Part shown: piece by piece, positions 24,062 through 32,844 of the stretch
How positions within the stretch are numbered: position 1 is the stretch's first letter
Layout of the letters: every line of letters begins with the position of its first letter
Assembly: GCF_014203715.1 (NCBI RefSeq)
Contig: NZ_JACHJP010000007.1
Coordinates: 62,001-126,000 of the forward strand
Reading direction: 5' to 3'
DNA length: 64,000 nt
From: Streptosporangium saharense
GTDB lineage: Bacteria; Actinomycetota; Actinomycetes; Streptosporangiales; Streptosporangiaceae
Position numbers and translations under genes: made by a program
Notes under the pieces: generated by a model
Seen by the model: only the letters and a program-made list of their open reading frames with translations
What the model was told of the DNA's origin: nothing
The model's database searches: none

Positions 24062-26542
24062 TCAGACGCGGTTGTGCTCGATGACCCACGTGGCCACCTG
24101 GGTGCGCGAGGAGAAGCCGAGTTTGGCCAGGATGTTGGCCACGTGCCGGGCGGCGGTCGCGGGGCTTATCACCAGTTCGTCGGCGATGGCCTTGTTGCTC
24201 AGCCCCCTGGCGACCAGCTCGGCGATCTCCCACTCTCGCCCGGTGAGCGTGGTCAGCGGGGCGGCCACCGGCATCCTGCCCGAGGCGGGCAGCGACGCCT
24301 CGGCCCGCTCCTCGCCCTCCAGGGCGTAACGGACCGCCTGCTCCTGGGACATCTCCTTGCCGAGCGTCCACAGGTGGGCGACCAGCGCGTCACCGAGCCG
24401 GGCGCGGGCGGGCTGGAGCAGCTCCTCCATTCGCGCGCCGAACCCGGACGGCATGGCGCCGCCGCTCATCGCGTGCCTGATCGCGGCGGACGCCCCCGCC
24501 AGCCGTACCGCGCGGTGGTCGTCCTCCTCGGCGAGGGCGAGCTGGGCGAGCGTCTCGATGCGCCGGGCGACGCCGAGCCGCTGGCCGGTCCTGCGGCACA
24601 GGCGCAGGCTCTCGGTCAGCCTGGCGCGGGCGGTCGTGAGGTCGCCCTGGGCCAGGGCGATCCGCCCGAGGCCGGACAGACAGGTGATGGTCTGCCAGTG
24701 GGCGGTGATGTCCTTGAGCTGGTCGAGGGCCTGCTCGTAGTGGGAGCGGGCCTCAAGCAGGTCACCCCGCGTCCAGGCGACCTGGGCCAAGCCGATGAGC
24801 GCGACCGGGGTCGCCCAGTGGTTGTCGAGACCGTGGGCGATCGCCAGCGCGGCCTCGAAGGAGCGCTGCGACTCCTTTGCCCGCCCCTCGGACAGCGCGA
24901 ACGTCCCCTCCATCGAGCGGATCACCATCTCGTGCCAGGGGTCGTCGACCCTGCGCACGGCCTCCAGCGCCTCGTCGAGCAGACGCCGGGCCTTGTCGGG
25001 GCGCCGCCGGTAGATGGCGACCCAGGCCAGGATGGCCAGTGCCCCGCTGAGCGGCCCGTACAGGCCCGTCGCCCGGCACAGGTCGGCCGCCTCCGAGCAG
25101 GTGTCGAACGCCTTGGCGGGATCGCCCTGGCCGAAGGCCACCTGGCCGCGCAGGACGAGGGCGTCGGCGCGCACGCGCGGGGGAAGCACCCCGGACTTGG
25201 CGGACAGCAGGCGTTCGAGCCACTCGTCGGCGGGGGTGAACCGGCCGCCCGCGATGGTCGGCCAGCGCAGCAGCACCAGCAGCCGCAGCGCGTTCTCCGG
25301 CTCCTCCACCTCGGCCGACCAGCGGACCGCGGCCCACAGGTTGCTCTGCAGCTCGTCCAGCAGCACCAGCATCGGGCAGATCTCCGACCAGGTCGGGCGA
25401 GGCGACCTGACGATCAGCTGGTGCATGCGCCCGGCGATCACGGCCATGTGGTCGCGGTGCCGCCGTCTCAGCTCGTGCTCCTCGCCCGCGGCCTCCATCT
25501 GCTCGGCGGCGTACTGGCGGATCGTCTCCAGCATCCGGTAGCGCGTCTCGCCCGCGACCTCGGCGTCCGCCAGCACCAGGGACTTGTCCACCAGGCCGCA
25601 CAGGACGCTCAGGACGTCCTCGGCCCACAGGCCGTCACCGCCGCAGACCTGCTCGGCCATCTCCAGCGTCCACCCGCCGGTGAACACGGCCAGGCGCCGC
25701 AGCAGGATCCGCTCCGGCTCCTTGAGCTGCTGGTAGCTCCAGTCGACGGTCGCCCTGAGCGTCTGGTGCCTGGCGGGAGCCGTACGGTCTCCCTCGGAAA
25801 GAAGGCGGAACCTGTCCCTGAGGCGGGCGTGGATCTGCTCGACCGTCAGCACCCGGCACAGCGCGGCGGCCAGTTCGATGGCCAGGGGCATCCCGTCGAG
25901 CGCCCCGCAGAGACTGGCGATCTCGTTGGCGTTGCTCACGTCGAGGGTGAACCCGCGCACCGCGGCCTTGGCTCTCCTGACGAACAGCTGCACGGCCTCG
26001 CTGGCCGCGGCGTACTCGTGGCCGTCCGCCTCGGGCAGCGTGAGCGGCGGCACCCGCCACACGGTCTCCCCCGCGACCCGCAGCGGCTCTCGGCTGGTGG
26101 TGAGGACCCGCACCTCGGGACAGATCGTGAGGAGCGTCCTGCAGAAGCGGGCACACTCGTCGATGAGCGACTCACAGTTGTCGATCACCAGCAGCAACTG
26201 CCGGTCGGCGAGCGCGTCGAACAGCGTCTCGGAGAGCGGACGGGACGGCTCGGCCTTGATGCCGAGCACGGCGGCGACCCGGGGCGCGATCAGCTCGTCG
26301 CTCGCCGCCTCCGCCAACTCGACCAGCCACACCCCGCCGGAGAACCCCGCGGCCAACCGGCCCGCGACGTTGACCGCCAATCTGCTCTTGCCGATGCCTC
26401 CGGCCCCGCACAGGGTCACCAGGCGGGCGACACCCAGCAACTCAACGAGCTCCTCGACGTCAATCTGACGCCCGACGAAGTCGTTGGGTTCGAGGGGGAG
26501 GTTCCCACCGGTGAGAGAAATGTGTGCGGTGTCCTGTGTCAT
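24062..26542 (-). CDS. Large ATP-binding LuxR family regulator (LAL-like)
   Basis: 826 residues. An N-terminal STAND-type NTPase has Walker A GAGGIGKSRLA and Walker B LLLVIDNCE. It is followed by TVDWSYQQLKEPERILLRRLAVF (winged-helix segment), a long TPR-like helical middle (about 400-720) and a C-terminal LuxR HTH (LTGREWEIAELVARGLSNKAIADELV, then ATAARHVANILAKL). It is probably an activator switched by a ligand and ATP. It is divergent from the ABC exporter gene. Confidence 0.93.
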   Translation of the reverse strand: MTQDTAHISLTGGNLPLEPNDFVGRQIDVEELVELLGVARLVTLCGAGGIGKSRLAVNVAGRLAAGFSGGVWLVELAEAASDELIAPRVAAVLGIKAEPSRPLSETLFDALADRQLLLVIDNCESLIDECARFCRTLLTICPEVRVLTTSREPLRVAGETVWRVPPLTLPEADGHEYAAASEAVQLFVRRAKAAVRGFTLDVSNANEIASLCGALDGMPLAIELAAALCRVLTVEQIHARLRDRFRLLSEGDRTAPARHQTLRATVDWSYQQLKEPERILLRRLAVFTGGWTLEMAEQVCGGDGLWAEDVLSVLCGLVDKSLVLADAEVAGETRYRMLETIRQYAAEQMEAAGEEHELRRRHRDHMAVIAGRMHQLIVRSPRPTWSEICPMLVLLDELQSNLWAAVRWSAEVEEPENALRLLVLLRWPTIAGGRFTPADEWLERLLSAKSGVLPPRVRADALVLRGQVAFGQGDPAKAFDTCSEAADLCRATGLYGPLSGALAILAWVAIYRRRPDKARRLLDEALEAVRRVDDPWHEMVIRSMEGTFALSEGRAKESQRSFEAALAIAHGLDNHWATPVALIGLAQVAWTRGDLLEARSHYEQALDQLKDITAHWQTITCLSGLGRIALAQGDLTTARARLTESLRLCRRTGQRLGVARRIETLAQLALAEEDDHRAVRLAGASAAIRHAMSGGAMPSGFGARMEELLQPARARLGDALVAHLWTLGKEMSQEQAVRYALEGEERAEASLPASGRMPVAAPLTTLTGREWEIAELVARGLSNKAIADELVISPATAARHVANILAKLGFSSRTQVATWVIEHNRV

Positions 26543-26568
26543 CGGCTCTTAATGAGGTCGCTGGGCAG

Positions 26569-26585
26569 CCGTCACAGAAAGTGTG
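26569..26585. promoter_or_regulatory. Dyad GTCACA-N5-TGTGAC
   Basis: Perfect 6-bp arms, 27 bp upstream of the LuxR/ATPase start, in the divergent region with the ABC exporter. Possible operator or autoregulatory site. Confidence 0.4.
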
Positions 26586-26711
26586 ACACCAATTACCGTG
26601 CCGTGCCCAGGCTTAGCACCATTTCGGATGCTCGGATTGCCTGACTGCCCCTATTGGGACACCGTAATGAATTCAGCGTGACACTCGCCTCCCGTATCGG
26701 CGCTACTGACC

Positions 26712-28739
26712 GTGACCGGCCAGCGGATGGCGGACGCGGGTGGGGCGATTCACACTGCAGACATGCCGGACACATCCTCGGATCACGATCCAGCCTCTCC
26801 CCCATCCCCGCGCCGCGCCCCCGAAGCTCCGGAAAGCCGCCCCGACGCGCCCGCCGGTTCCTCTTCCGGTTCCGGCGGAACGTCCACGCCGGTGCTCGGC
26901 GAGATCAGCCTCTCCGACTGGTACGGCCACGCCGACGCCATGGCCGACGTCGGCTTCCTGTCCCTCTCCAGGAGGCTGCCCGCCCTCGTCGCGCAGGCCG
27001 TACGGCTCGGCTGGGCGGCCAGTCCCCGCGACGTCGTCGCCACGATCGGGCTGAGTGTGCTCGGCGGCGTGTTCACCGCCTTCGGGCTGCTGGCCACGAC
27101 CGGGGTGCTCTCGGCCCTGTTGGAGGCGGGGCCGACGCCGGAGCGGGTCGTCGCCGCCCTGCCCAGCCTCGTCCTGGTCGGCGTCGCGGGCACCCTGCGC
27201 ACCCTGATGCAGGCGGGCGCGGGGTGGGCGCAGTCACGGCTCGAACCGCAGGTGAGCAGGATCGCCGAGGAACGGCTCTACGGGTTGACCGGCCAGGTGA
27301 GTCTGGCCGCGTTCGACGACCCCGACTTCCACGACTCGCTCCAGCGCGCGTCCTCGCGCGGGGTCACGACGGCGGGCTCGATCGTCAGCACGGCCATCAA
27401 CGTGCTGACCGCCGCCATCGGCATCGCCTCCGCGGCCGGGGTGCTCGGGGTGCTCCACCCGGTCCTGCTGCCGCTGCTGGTGCTCGCGGTGCTGCCGGAC
27501 GCCTGGGCGGCGGTGCGTACGGCGCGCATGCGCTACACCACGATGTACGCGTTCATCCCCGTCGCCCGGCGCAAGTGGATCATCTCGGAGCTGCTGGCCG
27601 AGCGGGCGGCCGCCGCCGAGGTGCGCTCCTTCACGATGCGGGACTTCCTGCTGCGGATGTACGACGCGGTCGCGACCGCGGAGCAGAACGTCAGGCTCGA
27701 CCTGGCCAGGCGGCAGACGTTCGCCAGGGTGGTCGGGGAGGCGCTCGGCGGGCTCGGGGCGGCCCTGGTCTACGTGGCCCTCGGCCTGCTGCTGGCCGCG
27801 GGCTCGGTGCCGCTGGCCGTCGCGGGCACCGCCGTACTGGCGATCAGGTCCGGGCAGACCTACCTGTCGAACCTGATGTTCGCCACCAACCGGCTCTACG
27901 AGGAGGGGCTGTACTTCACCGACTTCCTCGACTTCTGCGCGGAGGCGGAACGGCGGGTCGGCCCGGCGCGGCCGGACACGGCGCCGGCGACGTTCGAGCG
28001 GATCGCCGCCGAGGACGTCGTGTTCACCTATCCCGGCTCGGAGACGCCCGCGCTGCGTGGAGTCTCGGTGCACCTCGACCGGGGTGAGGTGGTCGCCCTG
28101 GTCGGTGAGAACGGTTCGGGCAAGACCACGCTGGCCAAGCTCCTGGCCGGTCTCTACGAGCCCGAGAGCGGGCGCGTGCTGTGGGACGAGACAGACCTGG
28201 CGGGGGTCGATCCCGACGGGCTCAGACGCAACATCGCCGTCATCGCCCAGGACCACACCCGCTGGCCGCTGACCGCCAGGGACAACATCGGCATGGGCAC
28301 CGACAGGGGTGAGGAGGCGCTGACCTCGGCGGCGGAGGTCGCCGGGGCCGACCAGGTCGTGGCCGAGCTGAAGCACGGCTACGACACGCTGCTCGACAGG
28401 CGGTTCACGGACGGCCAGGAACTGTCGGGCGGGCAGTGGCAGCGGATCGCCATCGCCCGCGGCTTCCACAGGGACGCCCCGCTGCTGATCTGCGACGAGC
28501 CGACCGCGGCCCTCGATGCCCGCGCCGAGCACGCCCTCTTCGAACGCGTCAGGCAGCACGCCGACGGCCGTACGGTCCTGCTGATCACCCACAGGCTGGC
28601 CAGCGTCCGCTACGCCGACCGGATCTACGTCCTCGACCACGGCAAGGTCGTCGAGCAGGGCGCCCACGGCCACCTGATGGCCCTCGGCGGTCTCTACGCC
28701 GACCTGTACGGCCTGCAGGCCGAGGCCTACTCCGCCTGA
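26712..28739 (+). CDS. ABC transporter, fused permease and ATP-binding protein
   Basis: 675 residues. A disordered Pro/Ser-rich N-terminus (about 70 residues) precedes an exporter TM domain of five to six helices. The ATPase domain has Walker A VGENGSGKTTLAKLL, signature ELSGGQWQRIAIARG, Walker B LLICDEPTAALD and the switch His in LLITHRLASVRYAD. This is a half-transporter that should work as a dimer; it may export a peptide or lipid. The start is uncertain: GTG 26712 is the longest and ATG 26763 is possible. Its last 13 bp overlap the convergent PBP gene. Confidence 0.9.
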   Translation: MTGQRMADAGGAIHTADMPDTSSDHDPASPPSPRRAPEAPESRPDAPAGSSSGSGGTSTPVLGEISLSDWYGHADAMADVGFLSLSRRLPALVAQAVRLGWAASPRDVVATIGLSVLGGVFTAFGLLATTGVLSALLEAGPTPERVVAALPSLVLVGVAGTLRTLMQAGAGWAQSRLEPQVSRIAEERLYGLTGQVSLAAFDDPDFHDSLQRASSRGVTTAGSIVSTAINVLTAAIGIASAAGVLGVLHPVLLPLLVLAVLPDAWAAVRTARMRYTTMYAFIPVARRKWIISELLAERAAAAEVRSFTMRDFLLRMYDAVATAEQNVRLDLARRQTFARVVGEALGGLGAALVYVALGLLLAAGSVPLAVAGTAVLAIRSGQTYLSNLMFATNRLYEEGLYFTDFLDFCAEAERRVGPARPDTAPATFERIAAEDVVFTYPGSETPALRGVSVHLDRGEVVALVGENGSGKTTLAKLLAGLYEPESGRVLWDETDLAGVDPDGLRRNIAVIAQDHTRWPLTARDNIGMGTDRGEEALTSAAEVAGADQVVAELKHGYDTLLDRRFTDGQELSGGQWQRIAIARGFHRDAPLLICDEPTAALDARAEHALFERVRQHADGRTVLLITHRLASVRYADRIYVLDHGKVVEQGAHGHLMALGGLYADLYGLQAEAYSA

Positions 28740-30238
28740 CCTCGCGGTCTCTCCGCCTGTTCCTCGCCGGGAGAGACCGGCGCGAGTACGGCCCGCATGA
28801 CGGCCCTGGCGATGGGAGCCGCGATCTGCCCGCCAGGTCCGCCGTGCTCGACGAGGACCCCGACCGCGACCCTGGGCGCGGTGGCCGGGGCGAAGCCGGT
28901 GAAGACCGCGTGGTCGCCTCCCGGGACCCCGTTCTCCGCGGTGCCTGTCTTCGCGGCGACCTCGACCCCGGGGATCGCGGCGGCCTCCCCGGTGCCACCT
29001 GGCCTGGTGACCGTGACCATCATCGCGGTGAGCCGGTTGGCCTCCTCGGGGTCGAGCGTCCTGCGGTACGGCGAAGGAACGGCCCCGTCGACCAGTGTGC
29101 CGTCGGCCAGCCTGATCTCCTCGACCAGGTAGGGACGCATCAGCGTGCCGTCGTTCGCGACCGCCGCCGACATCATGGCGATCATGAGGGGGGTCGCCCT
29201 GGTGTCGAACTGCCCGAGCGCCGACATGGCGGTCTGCGCCCGGTCCATGTCCCCGGGGTAGACGCTCCTGGCGACCGGCATGGGGACCGTCAGGTCGTCG
29301 GCGTCGAAGCCGAACGCCCGCGCCTGCTCGCGCAGTGTCTCCTGGCCGAGGGCCAGCCCCAGGTTCGCGAACGGGGTGTTGCAGGAGAGCTGGAAGGCGT
29401 AGGCCAGCGGGGTCCTGCCGTTCCCGCACGTGGCGCCGCCCGCGTTGCGCAGGTAGGAGGCCGTCCCCGGCAGGCGCAGCGCGGCGGGCGCGCGCAACCC
29501 GGTGGTCGGCCGGTATCTCCCCGAGCCGAGCGCGGCGGCACTGGTGACGATCTTGAAGGTCGAGCCGGGCGGGTAGTCGCGCTGGATAGCCCGGTTCAGC
29601 AATGGTTCGCGGGGGTCGTCCCGCAGCCGCCTGTCGGCCTCCTCCAGACCCGCGGCGTCGGGATCGGTGTAGACGTTCGGGTCGTAGGAGGGATAGGAGG
29701 CCATGGCCAGGATCGCGCCGGTCTGCGGTTCGATGGCGACGACGGCCCCCGGCCTCCCCGTGGCGCGCAGCGCCTCGTAGGCCGCCCGCTGCGCCGCGGG
29801 GTCGATGGTGAGCCTGATCGTCGCCCCCGCCCGCGTGCCGTCCAGCAGCGCGCGCAGCTTGACCCGCAGGTCGGTGCCGGACAGCACGGCGTCCTGCGCG
29901 CGTTCGAGCCCGGTCGCTCCGTAGATCGACAGGTGCCCGGTGACCGGCGCGTACGGCTGCCCGCCCGGGTAGAGGCGCCGGTACCTGTGCCCCCCGGTCC
30001 CGGTGCCGTTCTCGACGCTGGTCGCCACGACGGTGCCGTCGCGCAGCAGGATGTTCCCTCTTGGACCGTCGAGCCGGATGATCGCCAGCCGGGGGTTGCG
30101 CGGGTCGTCGCCGAGCCGGTCGCTCCTGAAGCCCTGGAGGTAGGTCACGTTGGCCAGCAGCGCGAACATCATGGCCCCGCACGTCAGCGTGACGTGCCGA
30201 AGCGGAATGTTGATCCGGCGTGCGCGCGGTGCGGCCAT
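28727..30238 (-). CDS. Penicillin-binding protein, PbpA-like transpeptidase
   Basis: 503 residues. One N-terminal TM anchor (VTLTCGAMMFALLANVTYLQ) is followed by a short dimerisation region (LDGPRGNILLRDGTVVATS) and the transpeptidase domain. Its three motifs are visible: SxxK in PPGSTFKIV, SxN in SCNTPF and KTG in AAKTGTAENG. It is a class B enzyme that cross-links peptidoglycan. Unlike the housekeeping pbpA, it has no FtsW/RodA partner beside it, so it may be an accessory paralogue. Confidence 0.92.
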   Translation of the reverse strand: MAAPRARRINIPLRHVTLTCGAMMFALLANVTYLQGFRSDRLGDDPRNPRLAIIRLDGPRGNILLRDGTVVATSVENGTGTGGHRYRRLYPGGQPYAPVTGHLSIYGATGLERAQDAVLSGTDLRVKLRALLDGTRAGATIRLTIDPAAQRAAYEALRATGRPGAVVAIEPQTGAILAMASYPSYDPNVYTDPDAAGLEEADRRLRDDPREPLLNRAIQRDYPPGSTFKIVTSAAALGSGRYRPTTGLRAPAALRLPGTASYLRNAGGATCGNGRTPLAYAFQLSCNTPFANLGLALGQETLREQARAFGFDADDLTVPMPVARSVYPGDMDRAQTAMSALGQFDTRATPLMIAMMSAAVANDGTLMRPYLVEEIRLADGTLVDGAVPSPYRRTLDPEEANRLTAMMVTVTRPGGTGEAAAIPGVEVAAKTGTAENGVPGGDHAVFTGFAPATAPRVAVGVLVEHGGPGGQIAAPIARAVMRAVLAPVSPGEEQAERPRGQAE

Positions 30239-30356
30239 CGCCCCTCCCCCGGTCCCGCTTCCGGTTTAACAGGCGAAGCGGAAAGAAGGGGCAGGTGAGG
30301 AGCAAAGCCGCTGTACGACTTCCCCAGCCCGAGGCGGCTACCTGGCCAGGCCGTTG

Positions 30357-30440
30357 GGCGGGTCGCCGTACAGCCTCGTCAGCTCCAGACGCTCGCTCGA
30401 CCGGACCGCCGGGCGGGGTCGCCGTACGGCCTGATCAGCG
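30357..30440. repeat. Imperfect direct repeat upstream of the PBP gene
   Basis: About 26 bp beginning GGGCGGGTCGCCGTACAG (about 30357) recurs as GGGCGGGGTCGCCGTACGG (about 30411), followed by CCTCGTCAG and CCTGATCAG respectively. The offset is about 54 bp. It lies between the MerR stop and the PBP start. Confidence 0.5.
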
Positions 30441-30830
30441 TCTGGCGCCGAGTGGTTCGCACTGGGGCAGGTCGGCGATGTCGCGGTAGTAGCCGATCTT
30501 GGCCTGGACCGCCCGCTGCTTCTCGCGCAGGTTGGCCACCTGCTCCTCGACCCGCCGGTCGTGGGCCTCAAGTAACGCGACCCGGTCGGCGATGGTGTGG
30601 TCGCCCGCCCTGACCAGCTCCGCGAAGCGGAGCATCTCGGCGATGGGCATGCCGGTGTCCCGCAGGCAGCGGAGCGTGCCGAGCCAGCCGACGTCGTCCT
30701 GGGTGAACCTCCGCTGTCCGGCCGCGTTGCGGCCGACTCTTCCCAGCAGACCGATCCGTTCGTAGTAGCGCAGGGTGTCGAGGCTGAAACCGGTCTCCTC
30801 GACCACCTGTCCCGGCGTGTAGACACTCAC
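30435..30830 (-). CDS. MerR family transcriptional regulator
   Basis: 131 residues. The HTH reads TPGQVVEETGFSLDTLRYYERIGLLG, followed by the wing RNAAGQRRFTQDDV and a coiled-coil dimerisation helix (ADRVALLEAHDRRVEEQVANLREKQ). There is no metal-binding Cys cluster. GTG 30830 is preferred to ATG 30842 because the promoter -10 covers the latter, which makes the gene leaderless. It probably controls its own promoter. Confidence 0.9.
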   Translation of the reverse strand: MSVYTPGQVVEETGFSLDTLRYYERIGLLGRVGRNAAGQRRFTQDDVGWLGTLRCLRDTGMPIAEMLRFAELVRAGDHTIADRVALLEAHDRRVEEQVANLREKQRAVQAKIGYYRDIADLPQCEPLGARR

Positions 30831-30837
30831 GTCCGGC

Positions 30838-30868
30838 AGCATCCCACCTGGAGTGTGCTCCAGGTCAA
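30838..30868 (-). promoter_or_regulatory. MerR-type promoter with 19-bp spacer and palindrome
   Basis: On the minus strand, TTGACC (30868-30863) and GATGCT (30843-30838) are separated by 19 bp, the over-long spacing MerR proteins correct. The palindrome ACCTGGAG-N4-CTCCAGGT (30846-30865) fills the spacer. Confidence 0.75.
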
Positions 30869-30883
30869 ATCATCCCTTTTCTC

Positions 30884-31540
30884 TCAACTGTCGGGCAGGT
30901 GGTCCGACAGGTAGCGGCGGACCAGCCGCTTGCACTCGCCGACCAGCTCGGGATCGCCGTCGGGCCGGGAGCGGAAGGCCAGTTTGAGTACGGCGTCGGC
31001 CGCCTCGACAGCGACGACCAGCGCCCTGTCGAGACCGGGTCCGCCCGGGACACCGAGCAGGTCGGTGATGATCGTCCTCAGCCGGTCGGCGACGATGACG
31101 TTGTTCTTCAGCGCCGTGTCGAGGGTGCGCTCGGTCCCCTCGATCACCGGGCCTCCGGGAGCGAGCAGCACCTCGCCGAAGTCGACGACCGCGAACCCCG
31201 GGGTCGTGCGCTTCATCTCGACGAACTCGTCGATGGCAAGGTCCACCATCTCGGTCCAGTCGGACAGCCGCACCTCGGTGAGCCTGGCCGTGACCCGGCC
31301 GAGGAAGGCGTCGAGGTTGCGCAGCGCGAGCGCGCGCACCAACCCCTGTTTGTCGGGAAAGAACTGGTAGAACGTGCCGATCGGCACCTCGGCCCTGCGG
31401 GCGACCTCCTTGGTGGTCAGGGCCTCGTACCCCACCTCGTCGAGGAGCCGTGCGCACTCGTCCAGCATGCGCTCGACACGTTCGAGGCTTCGGCGCTGGG
31501 CCGGACGACGGCGGAGGGTCTCCCCGGAAACGTTCGTCAT
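30884..31540 (-). CDS. TetR family transcriptional regulator
   Basis: 218 residues. The HTH reads ALTTKEVARRAEVPIGTFYQFFPDKQGLV, preceded by RVERMLDECARLLDEVGYE. The ligand-binding domain is C-terminal. ATG 31540 is used because the operator palindrome covers the upstream ATG at 31558. No gene is divergent from it, so autoregulation and remote targets are likely. Confidence 0.9.
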   Translation of the reverse strand: MTNVSGETLRRRPAQRRSLERVERMLDECARLLDEVGYEALTTKEVARRAEVPIGTFYQFFPDKQGLVRALALRNLDAFLGRVTARLTEVRLSDWTEMVDLAIDEFVEMKRTTPGFAVVDFGEVLLAPGGPVIEGTERTLDTALKNNVIVADRLRTIITDLLGVPGGPGLDRALVVAVEAADAVLKLAFRSRPDGDPELVGECKRLVRRYLSDHLPDS

Positions 31541-31555
31541 CGCTCTATCATCCCC

Positions 31556-31581
31556 CATGACAACCGACAGTGATTGTCATG
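31556..31581. promoter_or_regulatory. TetR operator CATGACAA-N10-TTGTCATG
   Basis: Perfect 8-bp arms with a 10-bp spacer, just upstream of the TetR gene start. The length and placement are typical of a TetR autoregulatory site. Confidence 0.7.
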
Positions 31582-31795
31582 ATCTTTACCGGCGACCGAT
31601 GGAGGGGCGACCATCACGTACGGTCACCGGCGGACGGCTCTGGGTGGGCGGCGGACCATCTCGACTTTCCCCCTGGGAAACGCCGCCCAATACGGCGTCG
31701 CATCGATGCGGGAACCGCGCCGGGGAATGGAAATCCGCGTTTCGCGAAAAACTCTCAGAAATCGCGAGTCGTCGTCCTTTTCCCCTCCGACTTCG

Positions 31796-32695
31796 TCATC
31801 CTTCCTGCCCGGCCTCAAGACCGGCCGCCGACAGCCGCTCGAACTGTTCCCGCGACAGCGACACCTTCAGCGCGGCGACGTTCTCCTCCAGGTGCCCGAC
31901 CGAGGTCGTGCCGGGGATCGGGATGACCGTCGGGGAGCGGTGCAGCAGCCAGGCCAGCGCGGTCTGCGAGGGGGTCGCGCCCACCTCGCGCGCCACGGCC
32001 GCGACCGGGCTGTCCTGACCCGCGTGCCCGCCCATCGCGATCGGGAAGAACGGCAGGAACGCGATGCCGTGCTCGGCCGCGTAGTCGACGACCCCGTCGT
32101 GCTGACGGGTGACGAGGTTGTACATGTTCTGCACGGCGGCGATCGGCGTGATCTCCGAGGCCTCCCTGAGCTGCTCGACCGTCACCTCCGACAGCCCGAT
32201 GTGGCGGACCTTCCCCTCCTCCCGCAGTTGCCTCAGCGCGCCGATCTGGTCGGCCAGCGGCACCTCGGGGTCGATCCGGTGCAGTTGGAGCAGGTCGATG
32301 CGCTCCACCCGGAGCCGCCGCAGGCTCAGTTCGGCCTGCTGCCTCAGGTAGGCGGGGTTGCCCAGCGGGATCCACTCGGCGGGGCTTGGCCGTACGACAC
32401 CGATCTTGGTGGCGATCGCGACCTTCTCGGAGTAGGGGTGCAGGGCCTCGGCGACGAGTTCCTCGTTGGCGCCCAGCGCGTAGGCGTCGGCGGTGTCGAT
32501 GATCCCGACCCCGAGCTCGACCGCCCTGCGCAGTACGGCCAGCGCGGCGGCGCGGTCTGCGGGGGCCGTCCAGATGGGCGCGGCCCAGGCCTCCGCGGGC
32601 CTGTCGGGTCCGTCGGCAAGCCGCATGGCGCCGTAGCCGATCCGCCGTACCGTCAGGTCACCGCCGAGAGTGAAGGTTTCCGTGTTGTTCGTCAT
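31796..32695 (-). CDS. Aldo/keto reductase
   Basis: 299 residues. Catalytic residues lie in GIIDTADAYALGANEELV (Asp, Tyr), KVAIATKIG (Lys) and LLQLHRIDPEVP (His). The coenzyme motif is VIPIPGTTSVGHLEENV. It belongs to the YeaE/pyridoxal-reductase-like group. The promoter has MerR architecture and would start transcription about 1-2 nt before the ATG, so the mRNA is leaderless. The divergent MerR gene is the likely regulator. Confidence 0.92.
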   Translation of the reverse strand: MTNNTETFTLGGDLTVRRIGYGAMRLADGPDRPAEAWAAPIWTAPADRAAALAVLRRAVELGVGIIDTADAYALGANEELVAEALHPYSEKVAIATKIGVVRPSPAEWIPLGNPAYLRQQAELSLRRLRVERIDLLQLHRIDPEVPLADQIGALRQLREEGKVRHIGLSEVTVEQLREASEITPIAAVQNMYNLVTRQHDGVVDYAAEHGIAFLPFFPIAMGGHAGQDSPVAAVAREVGATPSQTALAWLLHRSPTVIPIPGTTSVGHLEENVAALKVSLSREQFERLSAAGLEAGQEG

Positions 32696-32702
32696 GCCGG
32701 AA

Positions 32703-32734
32703 ACGCTAGAAGCTCACATCGGTGTGAGATTCAA
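32703..32734 (-). promoter_or_regulatory. MerR-type promoter of the aldo/keto reductase
   Basis: On the minus strand, TTGAAT (32734-32729) is followed after 19-20 bp by CTAGCG/TAGCGT. The spacer holds the dyad CTCAC (32713-32717) / GTGAG (32724-32728). Predicted +1 is near 32696, next to the ATG at 32695. Confidence 0.65.
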
Positions 32735-32844
32735 GGGGGTGTGAGACAGATCACGTCGCGGGTGTTTCCGGATGAGACAGCCCGTTTCGCGCCTTATACG
32801 GGATGGCCTTCCTGCCCGATCGACGCTCGTGTGAGGTGACCTCC

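Noticed and set aside
23593-24084. 163-codon plus-strand frame in the 593-bp gap
   Set aside because: Its Cys/Arg/Trp-rich composition is that of a shadow frame in GC-rich DNA, and it runs into the LuxR/ATPase gene.
26654-28087. Long alternative frame overlapping the ABC exporter
   Set aside because: It is an out-of-frame shadow with Arg/Gly-rich composition; the exporter frame has all ABC motifs.
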